A stretch of DNA of 32,135 nt from Cytophagales bacterium. Its GTDB lineage: Bacteria; Bacteroidota; Bacteroidia; Cytophagales; JAHDFW01. Within the stretch, counting starts at the first letter, position 1, and each line of letters begins with the position of its first letter. The notes beneath the pieces are model-generated. The model saw only the letters and a list, made by a program, of their open reading frames with translations, was not told the origin of the DNA and ran no database searches. Below, one piece after another: positions 1 through 7,326 of this stretch. The translations under genes and the position numbers were made by a program. The DNA lies in assembly GCA_020627945.1 (NCBI GenBank), contig JAHDFW010000016.1, positions 1 to 32,135 of the forward strand. Direction: 5' to 3'.

Positions 1-1
1 C

Positions 2-1831
2 ACTTTCTGCACAAATTTCTATTTCGCGCATTTGGTCATATGGAGGATCAAACTTATTAACAGGTTCATTGGATTTGGGTAACATTTTTAATAGATCGAA
101 AAGTACTGGCGCGGCGGCACCTATTCCAGTTATATTAGGACGACCTTCTCCATCCGCGTTACCAATCCACACTCCAACAACATAATTAGGACTCATTGCT
201 ATAGCCCAGGCATCTCTATTTCCAAAACTAGTTCCAGTTTTATAGGCTACCCTATGTGAAGAACTGAAGTTTTCCCATCCTATTTCCGACTCAGGTCTAT
301 TAACATATAGCATGGAAATATAGGTCTCCCAAATGGATGCGGCTGTTATTGGACTAGCTTTACTTGTATTCAGCGTAGAGTCTTGGTCAATCTCATAGGT
401 TGGAGAACGAAATTCAGTACTAATGTTTGACGGTGAATAATTCTTAAGAGTACGTGCCATACTTGCATATGTACCGCAGAGCTCCCATAGGTTTGCTTCC
501 GCTCCACCTAGTATTAATGTTAAACCATAATGGTCAGCGTTTTTGTTGACTGTGCTTAATCCTAGCTTCTTTAACAGCGCAATAAATTTCGGGATTCCAT
601 AAGAACGCAACAAATGAACTGACGGAATATTTAGTGAGCGGGCCAGCGCCATGCGTGCAGGTACAGCTCCATTATATTTTAAAGAATAATTTTTCGGGGT
701 ATAACCAGAAATGTAGGTTGGAACATCTTTAACTAAGGTTTCCGGTAGAATTTCGCCATCATCCAACATTGCTGCATATAAAAACGGTTTCAAAATACTT
801 CCAGTGCTACGGTTGGATGTAATGATGTCAACACTATTTCCATGATTTGAGGCTCCTTTGTCAGGAAGAGTATTTCCAACATAAGCAACGGTATTGCCCG
901 TGTTAACATCAAGGATTAAGATAGCACCATTATGAACTTGATTCGCTGACAAATGTTTGTGATGATCTTTTAAGATTCGGCTTGCGGATTTTTGAACACT
1001 AGTGTTAATCGTAGTGTAAATACTTTGCCCCTTCTTGCCTTCTTTTATAACTCTTGTTAACAGGTGTGGAGCTAATTGGGGTAATGGAGATGGTTTATCT
1101 GGGATTTGTTCAAGAGCTGCTAAAATGTAAGTGGTTGAATCTATTACTTCATTTTTCCACAACTTCTTAAGCAAGCGATTTCGTTTTGCAATTAATAAAT
1201 CTCTGTTTTTACCTGGGTGAATTAAGGAAGGAGCATTAGGTAAAACAGCTAATGTTGCGGATTCTCCCCATGATAGTTGACTTGGTTTTCTTTTGTAATA
1301 GCGCCAACTGGCAGCTTCAATACCAACAACATTGCCTCCAAAAGGGGCGTATGAAGCATATTTTCGGAGAATTTCATCTTTAGAGTAGCGCAATTCAAGT
1401 CTAGTGGCCATTACGGCTTCAATTAGTTTTTCTTTTAATGTTCTTGACTTTCCTTTACGTGCAATTCGGATAGTTTGCATGGTGATCGTACTGCCACCAC
1501 GTGTTCCAGAATTGTTTAGATTATACCAAGCTGCTTTACAAATTGAAATAGGATTAACACCAGGGTGATAACGGAAGTATTCGTCCTCGAAATGTGTAAT
1601 ACAAGTTTTAAATTTTATCGGAAGGTTCTTATTTTCTGGAAAGCGCCACTGTCCATCGTCTGCAATAGAAGCACCCAATAGTGTACTATCTGCACTGTAA
1701 AGTATTGTACTTGTAGGGTCTTGAAATAAAGGAGCAGGAAGACAATTGTAGTAGGCTACAATTATTATTAACCCCATTACCGATAAGAGAATTCTTTTAG
1801 ACCTTTTAGATATGTTATTTATAACTCGCAA
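2..1831 (-). CDS. pbpC: Penicillin-binding protein 1C (partial, C-terminus beyond window)
   Basis: Bifunctional peptidoglycan synthase: a glycosyltransferase that polymerises lipid II and a transpeptidase that cross-links stems, anchored in the inner membrane and facing the periplasm. Read from position 1831, 610 codons are visible before the window ends. A basic N-terminus and one membrane segment (about residues 13-29) precede the GT51 domain, with EDEYFRYHPGV at about 82-92 and RGGSTITMQ at 111-119. The transpeptidase domain has the active serine in S345-I-L-K348, S399-L-N and K531-T-G. The order and spacing match PBP1C; the C-terminal biPBP_C domain would lie outside the window. I chose the TTG at 1831 because it keeps the positively charged cytoplasmic tail. 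The ATG at 1777 would start inside the hydrophobic segment. The frame is the same as that of the cytochrome gene upstream, whose stop is 18 nt before this TTG, so the two are probably cotranscribed. Confidence 0.9.
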   Translation of the reverse strand, partial: MRVINNISKRSKRILLSVMGLIIIVAYYNCLPAPLFQDPTSTILYSADSTLLGASIADDGQWRFPENKNLPIKFKTCITHFEDEYFRYHPGVNPISICKAAWYNLNNSGTRGGSTITMQTIRIARKGKSRTLKEKLIEAVMATRLELRYSKDEILRKYASYAPFGGNVVGIEAASWRYYKRKPSQLSWGESATLAVLPNAPSLIHPGKNRDLLIAKRNRLLKKLWKNEVIDSTTYILAALEQIPDKPSPLPQLAPHLLTRVIKEGKKGQSIYTTINTSVQKSASRILKDHHKHLSANQVHNGAILILDVNTGNTVAYVGNTLPDKGASNHGNSVDIITSNRSTGSILKPFLYAAMLDDGEILPETLVKDVPTYISGYTPKNYSLKYNGAVPARMALARSLNIPSVHLLRSYGIPKFIALLKKLGLSTVNKNADHYGLTLILGGAEANLWELCGTYASMARTLKNYSPSNISTEFRSPTYEIDQDSTLNTSKASPITAASIWETYISMLYVNRPESEIGWENFSSSHRVAYKTGTSFGNRDAWAIAMSPNYVVGVWIGNADGEGRPNITGIGAAAPVLFDLLKMLPKSNEPVNKFDPPYDQMREIEICAES

Positions 1832-1849
1832 GTCGTAGCAAGCTAAAAC

Positions 1850-2260
1850 CTATTTTGATTGATCACAATTCTTTCTTAATTCAATGATCTCCTTAATGGT
1901 AAATGTTTCCAAATCATTTCCCCAATTCTGACCAATGTAGTTGAGAAGGTTAACCATATCTGCATCGCTTAGGCGTTCAATGCTAGGCATCTTCTCGTCG
2001 TAATCAATTCCATTAATGGTTAGAGGGCCTTCCATGCCATGTTCCAGAATGCAAGGCAACATGTTTCTATGATTTCTAAGGTAATCTGTGTCGGTTAGTG
2101 CTGGGGTAAGTTTGCCAACACCTTGCCCAGATTCTTGATGGCAATTCAAACATTGCTGCTCATACAATCTTACTCCGTCTCTATTTCTATTTCGATCACA
2201 TTGGATGAAAAGAGTAAAGCAAAGAATAAATACACTTATGGATTTTAAGCGAGTCAACAT
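1850..2260 (-). CDS. Monohaem c-type cytochrome lipoprotein
   Basis: Small electron-transfer protein, 136 aa. A lipoprotein signal peptide ends at Cys21 (FIQC), so it is probably tethered to a membrane on the periplasmic side. The haem-binding motif is C37-L-N-C-H41. Met91 in the KMP context is the likely sixth ligand, as in class I cytochromes c. The gene starts 5 nt after the SCO1 stop and is followed directly by pbpC. Its position next to a SCO1-type copper chaperone suggests a link to cytochrome oxidase assembly or electron delivery, but the partner cannot be told from the sequence. Confidence 0.88.
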   Translation of the reverse strand: MLTRLKSISVFILCFTLFIQCDRNRNRDGVRLYEQQCLNCHQESGQGVGKLTPALTDTDYLRNHRNMLPCILEHGMEGPLTINGIDYDEKMPSIERLSDADMVNLLNYIGQNWGNDLETFTIKEIIELRKNCDQSK

Positions 2261-2265
2261 TATCC

Positions 2266-2922
2266 TTATTCCTTTAACAGTGTTTTTAAGTTATCGATCA
2301 AAATGGTTACTTCCATTTCGTCAGTGCCATCATAGTAACCACGGATTAATCCATTTTTATCAATAAGGATGAAATGTCCTGAATGCGCATAACCACCTGG
2401 AGCTTTTGGGTCTTCCAGGGCCGTAACCATCAGAAATTTAGCCATTCCATAGATTTCAGATCTTTCGCCGGTTACCATGTGCCATTTTTCTGATGTTGCT
2501 CCAAGTTTTTCCGAATAAGCTTTTAACACATCGACATTGTCATATTCTGGGTTAATTGAATGAGAAAGAAGCATTACATCATTACTATCTTTAAAAGCTT
2601 CATGAAGTCGTGCCATTTGAGCACTCATTCTGATACAAATGTCCGGGCAAGTAGTAAAGAAGAAGTCGGTAACGTATACTTTGTTTTTAAAAGTAGCATT
2701 ATTGACTGTTTGACCGTCTTGGTTGGTAAATTCAAATTCAGGAATCGGGATATGTTGTTCTTTACCATCTATTACTTCCTTTTTAGAGTAAATCTGAAGT
2801 TTAGATGAATTATCACCTTCATTAGATTTACAGGAGAAAAGGTTTAGTCCAATTATTGTTATTAGCACAAATTGAAAAAAGAAATTAAACCGCCACATCT
2901 GCATTTTCGTCTTCTGTTTCAT
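2266..2922 (-). CDS. SCO1/SenC family copper chaperone lipoprotein
   Basis: Thioredoxin-fold protein of the SCO family, which delivers copper to, or reduces the cysteines of, the CuA centre of haem-copper oxidases. The 218-aa product has a signal peptide with lipobox cysteine C31 (LFSC). The copper/redox site is C92-P-D-I-C96, and the third ligand is probably H183 in SGHF. The ATG at 2922 lies inside the 3' end of the preceding lipoprotein gene (38-nt overlap). Met7 and Met9 are alternative starts that would shorten the overlap and still leave a signal peptide. Five nt separate its stop from the cytochrome gene. A cytochrome oxidase role follows from the family; the target oxidase is not in this window. 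Confidence 0.9.
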   Translation of the reverse strand: MKQKTKMQMWRFNFFFQFVLITIIGLNLFSCKSNEGDNSSKLQIYSKKEVIDGKEQHIPIPEFEFTNQDGQTVNNATFKNKVYVTDFFFTTCPDICIRMSAQMARLHEAFKDSNDVMLLSHSINPEYDNVDVLKAYSEKLGATSEKWHMVTGERSEIYGMAKFLMVTALEDPKAPGGYAHSGHFILIDKNGLIRGYYDGTDEMEVTILIDNLKTLLKE

Positions 2923-3475
2923 CTAAATAAATTGCTGGAGTTTCTTTTTCTTCGAGTTCTTCTTCACTCACAGACGGTTCAGAATTCTCATTATTTTCGG
3001 GTTCTTCTAGAGCTTCTTGAACCGCAAAGCTATCAATCATCATTTTACCATCTTCCAAACTGGATTTCATTTGAGTATCCACCTCTTGCATTTCTTTATA
3101 TTGCTCCTCAAAAAACGTAATTTTTTCTTCTGGGGTTGTAAGCTTTTCAAGAGCAGGAGTGTAGGCGTGCATCCAAGTCATCATATTTTCATCGGCAGAC
3201 TTTAGTGCTGCAAGAGTCTCTTGAATTTTAATGTTTTTTCCAGAACCAATATTTGACGAATCTTTCAACCATTCTTTATGAGCCTCTTCCAATTCAAACA
3301 AGGTTTCTACAACTTCACCATGAACCAACATAGATTCATTATGCAAGTCCATTACCTCTTGTCGCTTTTTCTCAACCTTGTCTTCCATTGAAGGTTCACA
3401 TCCAATCATGATGAAAAGGGTAATAAACAGCAAGATGTTGTTAACATGTCTATTTATTTCAAATGTTACTTTCAC
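2885..3475 (-). CDS. Coiled-coil lipoprotein of unknown function (GTG start)
   Basis: A 196-aa protein with a lipoprotein signal peptide; the lipobox MIGC places the acylated cysteine at residue 26. The middle (about 30-150) is helical and charged, rich in Glu, Lys and Met, with regularly spaced hydrophobic residues that suggest a coiled coil. The tail (about 150-196) is very acidic and probably disordered. The start is GTG: the only downstream ATG in range lies within the lipobox itself. The end overlaps the SCO1 gene by 38 nt, so the two are translationally linked. It resembles small Bacteroidota lipoproteins that databases label 'viral A-type inclusion protein', a name that says nothing about function. 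It is probably the first gene of the lipoprotein-SCO1-cytochrome-pbpC run. Confidence 0.78.
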   Translation of the reverse strand: MKVTFEINRHVNNILLFITLFIMIGCEPSMEDKVEKKRQEVMDLHNESMLVHGEVVETLFELEEAHKEWLKDSSNIGSGKNIKIQETLAALKSADENMMTWMHAYTPALEKLTTPEEKITFFEEQYKEMQEVDTQMKSSLEDGKMMIDSFAVQEALEEPENNENSEPSVSEEELEEKETPAIYLDETEDENADVAV

Positions 3476-3505
3476 GTGGTGTTTGATTTAAATTAAGTTC
3501 ACGAA

Positions 3506-3528
3506 TTTAGCCTATGGAGATGCTAAAT
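3506..3528. other. Short inverted repeat between two minus-strand genes
   Basis: Seven-base perfect arms, ATTTAGC (3505-3511) and GCTAAAT (3522-3528), enclose a 10-nt loop in the 67-nt gap upstream of the GTG-started lipoprotein gene. No U tract follows on either strand, so it is not a standard terminator. It could be an mRNA processing hairpin, an operator, or chance in AT-rich DNA. Confidence 0.3.
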
Positions 3529-3542
3529 GCAATAACTAAAAA

Positions 3543-3908
3543 TTATTTAGTATTGGATTCCTTCAAATAGTTTTTGAATTTTTCCTTTTGCTTGTCTGAA
3601 TCCATTAGTGCTTCAAGTTTTTTGTCACGTGTGGCCTGCAATTTTGGTAATTCTTCTTCCAATTTATTAGGGCTTGTCTTACGAAGATTAACAGCATTAT
3701 CCGAATACTCCTTGTAGATTTTTGAAGCTTCACTTTCTTGAGTCTTATTTAAACCTACACTTTTAGACAGGTTGCGTGCATATACATTAGCGTAAAATTC
3801 TGCATCTTTTTTGATCGCAGATAAGTTTTCTGGTTTCTCATTTTGAGCGTAAGTTACTCCAAGGCTTGCAACCCCAAGGAACATTACTAAAGCAATAATC
3901 TTTTTCAT
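3543..3908 (-). CDS. Secreted/periplasmic protein of unknown function
   Basis: A 121-aa protein with a clear signal peptide (basic start, hydrophobic core, cleavage after TYA, about residue 21). The mature part is small, helical and Lys/Glu-rich, with no cysteines and no motif I can assign. The size and charged helical make-up recall Spy/CpxP-like or DUF4168-like periplasmic proteins, but that is only a resemblance. A strong promoter (TTTG-N19-TATCTTTG) sits about 40 nt upstream, so it is transcribed on its own start. The 67-nt gap to the lipoprotein gene downstream has no evident terminator, so read-through into the SCO1 group is possible. Confidence 0.7.
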   Translation of the reverse strand: MKKIIALVMFLGVASLGVTYAQNEKPENLSAIKKDAEFYANVYARNLSKSVGLNKTQESEASKIYKEYSDNAVNLRKTSPNKLEEELPKLQATRDKKLEALMDSDKQKEKFKNYLKESNTK

Positions 3909-3949
3909 TTATTTAATATTGAGTGATTTATTATCGTTTTCGGTTAAAA

Positions 3950-3980
3950 CAAAGATATTCTTTTTTGCTCAGAACTCAAA
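3950..3980 (-). promoter_or_regulatory. Bacteroidota-type promoter of the 121-aa secreted protein
   Basis: On the minus strand, TTTG at 3980-3977, a 19-nt spacer, then TATCTTTG at 3957-3950. This is an exact match to the Bacteroidota -33/-7 pattern TTTG...TAnnTTTG. The predicted start of transcription, near 3944, gives a leader of about 35 nt. Confidence 0.7.
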
Positions 3981-3994
3981 AATGGTGTATTTTG
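3964..3994 (+). promoter_or_regulatory. Possible divergent promoter for the choice-of-anchor B gene
   Basis: TTTG at 3964-3967, a 20-nt spacer and a degenerate -7 box TATTTTG at 3988-3994 (one T fewer than TAnnTTTG). It interleaves with the opposite-strand promoter. Transcription from here would begin after the first in-frame ATGs (3919 and 3982), which supports translation from the ATG at 4009. Confidence 0.35.
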
Positions 3995-4008
3995 TTGTTG
4001 ATACTGAA

Positions 4009-5325
4009 ATGAACTTAAAATCCTTTTTAATACAGCTCGCCTTGTTATGTGCCATTGTCCTGAATGGTTTGTCGCAGAATAGGTTAAATTTATTGTCCCA
4101 TTTGCCTATGCCTGATGTTTCTTGGGATGTTTGGGCATATCATGATAGTGTGACCAATAAGGATTACGCATTGATAGGCTCAAATGGGTTAACTATTGTG
4201 GATATCACAGACCCATCCAATCCATTTCAAGTATCCAATGTGACAGGAGTTTCTGAATTTGATCATAAAGTTTGGAAGAACTACGTGTACACAGCAAGTG
4301 GAAGCGGTACAAATGGTACTTTAGGTTACATTATAGATATAAGTGATCCAACCAACCCAAATCTGGTCGATTCTTTTCCATCGGCGCACAATTTGTTTAT
4401 AGATGACAAAGGGTTCATGTATGCCTCGAACCCAGGTGTGATTATTTACGATTTGAACAATGATCCAACTAATCCAGATAGTTTGTGGAAAGGAGGGGTA
4501 GAAGGACATGATGTTACCGTGGTTGGAGATCTGTTATATGACTTTCATGGTAGATATGGAACTAATATTTATGATGTGAGTGATCGATCTAACCCAAAAC
4601 TTCTTTCATACATTAATGATCCAGACCTTGAATATCATCATCAAGGATGGACAAGTAAGGATGGTAAATATTTATATATCTGCGACGAACTAGCTGTTTC
4701 TGGAGCTTGGGATATTTCAGTTTGGGATATTACTAATTTAGACGACCCTGAAAAATTGGGTGGGTTTGCGGATAATTCAGCAACGGTTCATAACTTGTTT
4801 GTTATCGATGATTGGGGCTATACCTCATATTATGCGGCGGGAGTTCGCGTTTTTGATCTTTCCGACCCTACTGATCTTTTGTTGGAGGATGAGTATGATA
4901 CAACTCCAGACTTTGATGAAGAAGGTTATAAAGGAGTATTTGGAATTTACCCTGTTTTGAGCAAAGAAATACTTATAGCTACGGATCGAGATTCAGGTTT
5001 GTATATTTTTTCCTTTGATACAGCAAGGCAGAATCAAATTGTACAAGAGCAACCAATGGATATGGAATTGATTCCTTCGGTTACGACAGATAAATTTAAC
5101 GTTTTAATTACAAGAGGAACTGAAGATTTAAGTTTTCCATATTTCAGATTGGAAGTTCACAATGTATTGGGACAAATTTTATATCGGAGAGAAATCCTGC
5201 TTAATGACATTTATCAAAGAGAGATTTCCCTGCAAGCATATCAAAAAGGTACATATTATGTAACCTTAAGAGGGCTAGGGGAAAATGATAAGCAGATCTT
5301 TTCGAGGAAGGTTATCAAAAATTAG
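4009..5325 (+). CDS. Choice-of-anchor B / LVIVD-repeat protein with T9SS sorting tail
   Basis: Secreted beta-propeller-like protein, 438 aa. The signal peptide ends near GLSQ (residues 1-22). The body (about 30-340) has recurring blade motifs of the LVIVD/choice-of-anchor B type (IVDITDPSNP, IIDISDPTNP, VWDITNLDDP, VFDLSDPTD). The last about 80 residues form a type IX secretion C-terminal domain, with the NVLGQ and KGTYYV signatures and a basic end, so the protein should cross the outer membrane and be attached or released. I start at the ATG at 4009, not the upstream in-frame ATG at 3919, because only 4009 gives an exposed signal peptide and the upstream stretch overlaps both promoters. No substrate or enzymatic activity is evident; a surface or adhesion role is a guess. 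Confidence 0.88.
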   Translation: MNLKSFLIQLALLCAIVLNGLSQNRLNLLSHLPMPDVSWDVWAYHDSVTNKDYALIGSNGLTIVDITDPSNPFQVSNVTGVSEFDHKVWKNYVYTASGSGTNGTLGYIIDISDPTNPNLVDSFPSAHNLFIDDKGFMYASNPGVIIYDLNNDPTNPDSLWKGGVEGHDVTVVGDLLYDFHGRYGTNIYDVSDRSNPKLLSYINDPDLEYHHQGWTSKDGKYLYICDELAVSGAWDISVWDITNLDDPEKLGGFADNSATVHNLFVIDDWGYTSYYAAGVRVFDLSDPTDLLLEDEYDTTPDFDEEGYKGVFGIYPVLSKEILIATDRDSGLYIFSFDTARQNQIVQEQPMDMELIPSVTTDKFNVLITRGTEDLSFPYFRLEVHNVLGQILYRREILLNDIYQREISLQAYQKGTYYVTLRGLGENDKQIFSRKVIKN

Positions 5326-5408
5326 CGTTGTACGAATGCGATATAATTGCTAGTTTAGCTCATATCAAAAGACATATATTTATTTTAATATTAAACTAAA
5401 CATTAAGA

Positions 5409-6479
5409 ATGGATAAGAAGAGTAAAGCGTTTTTGTATAAATACTTGAATGCATTTTCTCCGACAGGTTTTGAATCTGAAGGACAGAAGATTTGGTTGGA
5501 TTATGTAAAGCCATATACAGATGATTATTTTGTAGATACTTATGGGACAGCTGTTGCTGTAGTAAATCCAAAAGCAGAATACAAAGTTGTAATTGAAGCA
5601 CACGCGGATGAGATTGCATGGTATGTAAATTATATTGATGATAATGGCTATATTTTTGTAATTCGTAATGGAGGTTCTGATCATCAGATAGCTCCTTCGA
5701 TGAGAGTTGTATTGCATGGAGATAAAGGAAAAGTGCAAGGTGTATTTGGTTGGCCAGCAATTCACGTAAGATCTGGTGAAAAGGAAATTGCACCGTCTCT
5801 TAAAAACATTTTTGTAGATGTTGGGGCAAGTTCAAAAGCTGAAGTAGAGAAGATGGGGATTCACGTTGGTACAGTTATTACGTTCCAAGACGAATTAATG
5901 GAACTTGGTAAAGATTATATTACTGGTCGAGCTTTGGATAATAGAATGGGAGGTTTTATGATTGCTGAAGTGGCAAGAAGACTTTCTGAAAACAAGAAGA
6001 AATTGCCTTTCGGATTGTACGTTGTTAATGCAGTTCAAGAAGAGATTGGATTGCGAGGAGCTCAAATGATTGCGGAACGTATTAGTCCAGATTTGGCTAT
6101 TATTACAGATGTAACGCACGATACTCAATCTCCAATGTATAACAAGAAGAAAAGTGGAGACTTGAAGTGCGGCAATGGTCCAGTTTTATCTTATGCACCA
6201 GCTGTACAAAACAACGTTCGAGATATGTTGATTGATGTTGCAAATAAGAAAAAGATAGATTTCCAACGTCAAGCATCTTCTAGAAGTACTGGAACCGATA
6301 CAGACGCATTTGCATACTCAAATAGTGGAGTTGCTTCTGCTCTTATTTCTTTACCGTTGAAGTATATGCATACTACCGTAGAAACGGTTTCTAAAAAAGA
6401 TGTTGAAGGAGTAATTAAATTAATGTACGAGTTCGTACTTAAAGTTAAGAAGGGGCAGGATTTTAGATATCTTAAATAA
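5409..6479 (+). CDS. M42 family metallo-aminopeptidase
   Basis: Cytosolic di-metal aminopeptidase of the M42 (glutamyl aminopeptidase/tetrahedral TET) family, 356 aa, the usual length. Motifs in order: H65-A-D-E metal ligand; GRALDNRMGG around D177 (bridging ligand); E211-E212 (catalytic base and ligand); D234 in TDVTHD; and H321 in the KYMHT context. No signal peptide is present. The family usually forms dodecameric shells and trims peptides released by the proteasome or by Clp-type proteases. The gene follows the T9SS cargo by 83 nt of AT-rich DNA without a terminator, and a strong hairpin terminator lies 21 nt after its stop. The start is fixed by the first ATG of a conserved N-terminus. 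Confidence 0.93.
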   Translation: MDKKSKAFLYKYLNAFSPTGFESEGQKIWLDYVKPYTDDYFVDTYGTAVAVVNPKAEYKVVIEAHADEIAWYVNYIDDNGYIFVIRNGGSDHQIAPSMRVVLHGDKGKVQGVFGWPAIHVRSGEKEIAPSLKNIFVDVGASSKAEVEKMGIHVGTVITFQDELMELGKDYITGRALDNRMGGFMIAEVARRLSENKKKLPFGLYVVNAVQEEIGLRGAQMIAERISPDLAIITDVTHDTQSPMYNKKKSGDLKCGNGPVLSYAPAVQNNVRDMLIDVANKKKIDFQRQASSRSTGTDTDAFAYSNSGVASALISLPLKYMHTTVETVSKKDVEGVIKLMYEFVLKVKKGQDFRYLK

Positions 6480-6500
6480 AGATTAACGCGCTATAAAACG

Positions 6501-6531
6501 AAAAAGGCTTTCCATTTGGAAAGCCTTTTTT
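6501..6531. terminator. Bidirectional intrinsic terminator
   Basis: Thirteen-base perfect arms (AAAAAGGCTTTCC and GGAAAGCCTTTTT) around an ATTT loop, with T runs on both strands. It sits between the convergent M42 peptidase gene and the 93-aa gene and can stop transcription from either side. Confidence 0.9.
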
Positions 6532-6551
6532 ATTTAAACATCATAGGACGT

Positions 6552-6833
6552 TTAATTAATTCTGTTGATATCATCAACATCTTTTTTATCCTCTTCAGAA
6601 ATAGATTCGTCAATAGTCTTTATTCCAGTAAGAGCCTTAATCTCTTTTTGAGCTGCTTCGATCAACTCAGTGATCATAAGACGTTTCAATTTAGGCAGTT
6701 CCAAACCTTGATTAGTAAGGATTTTTTGGTTCTTGTCTATTAGATCGTAGCAATATTCAATGCGCTCTTCGTTCGATAATTCGCTTATCGTTGAGCGATA
6801 TAATTCATCTTGTTCTATTAACGTTTTTTTCAT
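6552..6833 (-). CDS. Small conserved-looking cytosolic protein, unknown function
   Basis: A 93-aa hydrophilic, helical protein with no signal peptide, no membrane segment and no recognised motif. The acidic C-terminus (EEDKKDVDD) is probably flexible. Codon use and composition match neighbouring genes. The shared terminator lies immediately downstream, and an A-rich leader precedes the ATG, so I take it as a real gene. It is the last gene on the minus strand after the DPP-IV gene and the membrane protein, 115 nt below the latter. No clear promoter was seen in that gap. Confidence 0.65.
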   Translation of the reverse strand: MKKTLIEQDELYRSTISELSNEERIEYCYDLIDKNQKILTNQGLELPKLKRLMITELIEAAQKEIKALTGIKTIDESISEEDKKDVDDINRIN

Positions 6834-6948
6834 CGTGTCTTTTCCAATTCTAATGCTAATTTAACTTACTTTTCTAGATTCTCGTATCTTTTTCACTAAA
6901 AAAATATTACTCTTTTTTTAGACGGACTCATAACTGTTTCGAAACCAG
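6834..6948. other. Intergenic gap with short inverted repeats
   Basis: AT-rich spacer. Around 6929-6963 there are short self-complementary stretches (AACTG...CAGTT around TTTCGAAA, and CCAGT...ACTGG) that could fold just after the membrane-protein stop on the minus strand. No U tract follows at once, so termination is doubtful. Confidence 0.25.
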
Positions 6949-7308
6949 TTAGTCAGTTACTGGTTTAGTAAGTATTTGTCCAGGTGTAAGATCATACCAT
7001 AAGAACGCGTATAGAAAAAACAGTAAAATTAATGCCAAAAGTAGACCCCAAATTACTCCTCCATTTTTCTTTTCTGCAATTTTCTTTGATGACTCTAAAT
7101 ATTTCATTGTGGCCTTTTCAATAGGTTTGTTGAAATAAGATAAAGGAATGAAAGAAACCACAATAATTAGCATTCCAATGAGAACCTTCACCATTTCGGG
7201 AAGCTTCTCATTGTAGTTAATCATATACTTAAATACATATCTCGAAACCAGTGCGGATGAAAGCACTGTGATAACGAAGAATGCAAACTTGCTTAATTTT
7301 TTGTGCAT
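6949..7308 (-). CDS. Small inner-membrane protein, unknown function
   Basis: A 119-aa protein with three predicted membrane segments: about residues 8-28, 41-58 and 84-105. A basic, Lys-rich loop lies between the second and third. No catalytic or transport motif is visible. It begins 18 nt after the DPP-IV stop, so it is almost certainly on the same transcript. Its role is unknown; nothing ties it functionally to the peptidase. Confidence 0.65.
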   Translation of the reverse strand: MHKKLSKFAFFVITVLSSALVSRYVFKYMINYNEKLPEMVKVLIGMLIIVVSFIPLSYFNKPIEKATMKYLESSKKIAEKKNGGVIWGLLLALILLFFLYAFLWYDLTPGQILTKPVTD

Positions 7309-7326
7309 TTAGATTTGGCCTGAATA

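Noticed and set aside
2560-3205. Plus-strand frames opposite SCO1 and the coiled-coil lipoprotein
   Set aside because: Shadows of minus-strand genes; Phe/Leu/His-rich, without domains.
5380-5793. Two overlapping antisense open frames opposite the M42 peptidase gene
   Set aside because: Low-complexity, Leu/His/Tyr or Ile/Ser-rich translations with no family features, opposite a fully conserved gene.
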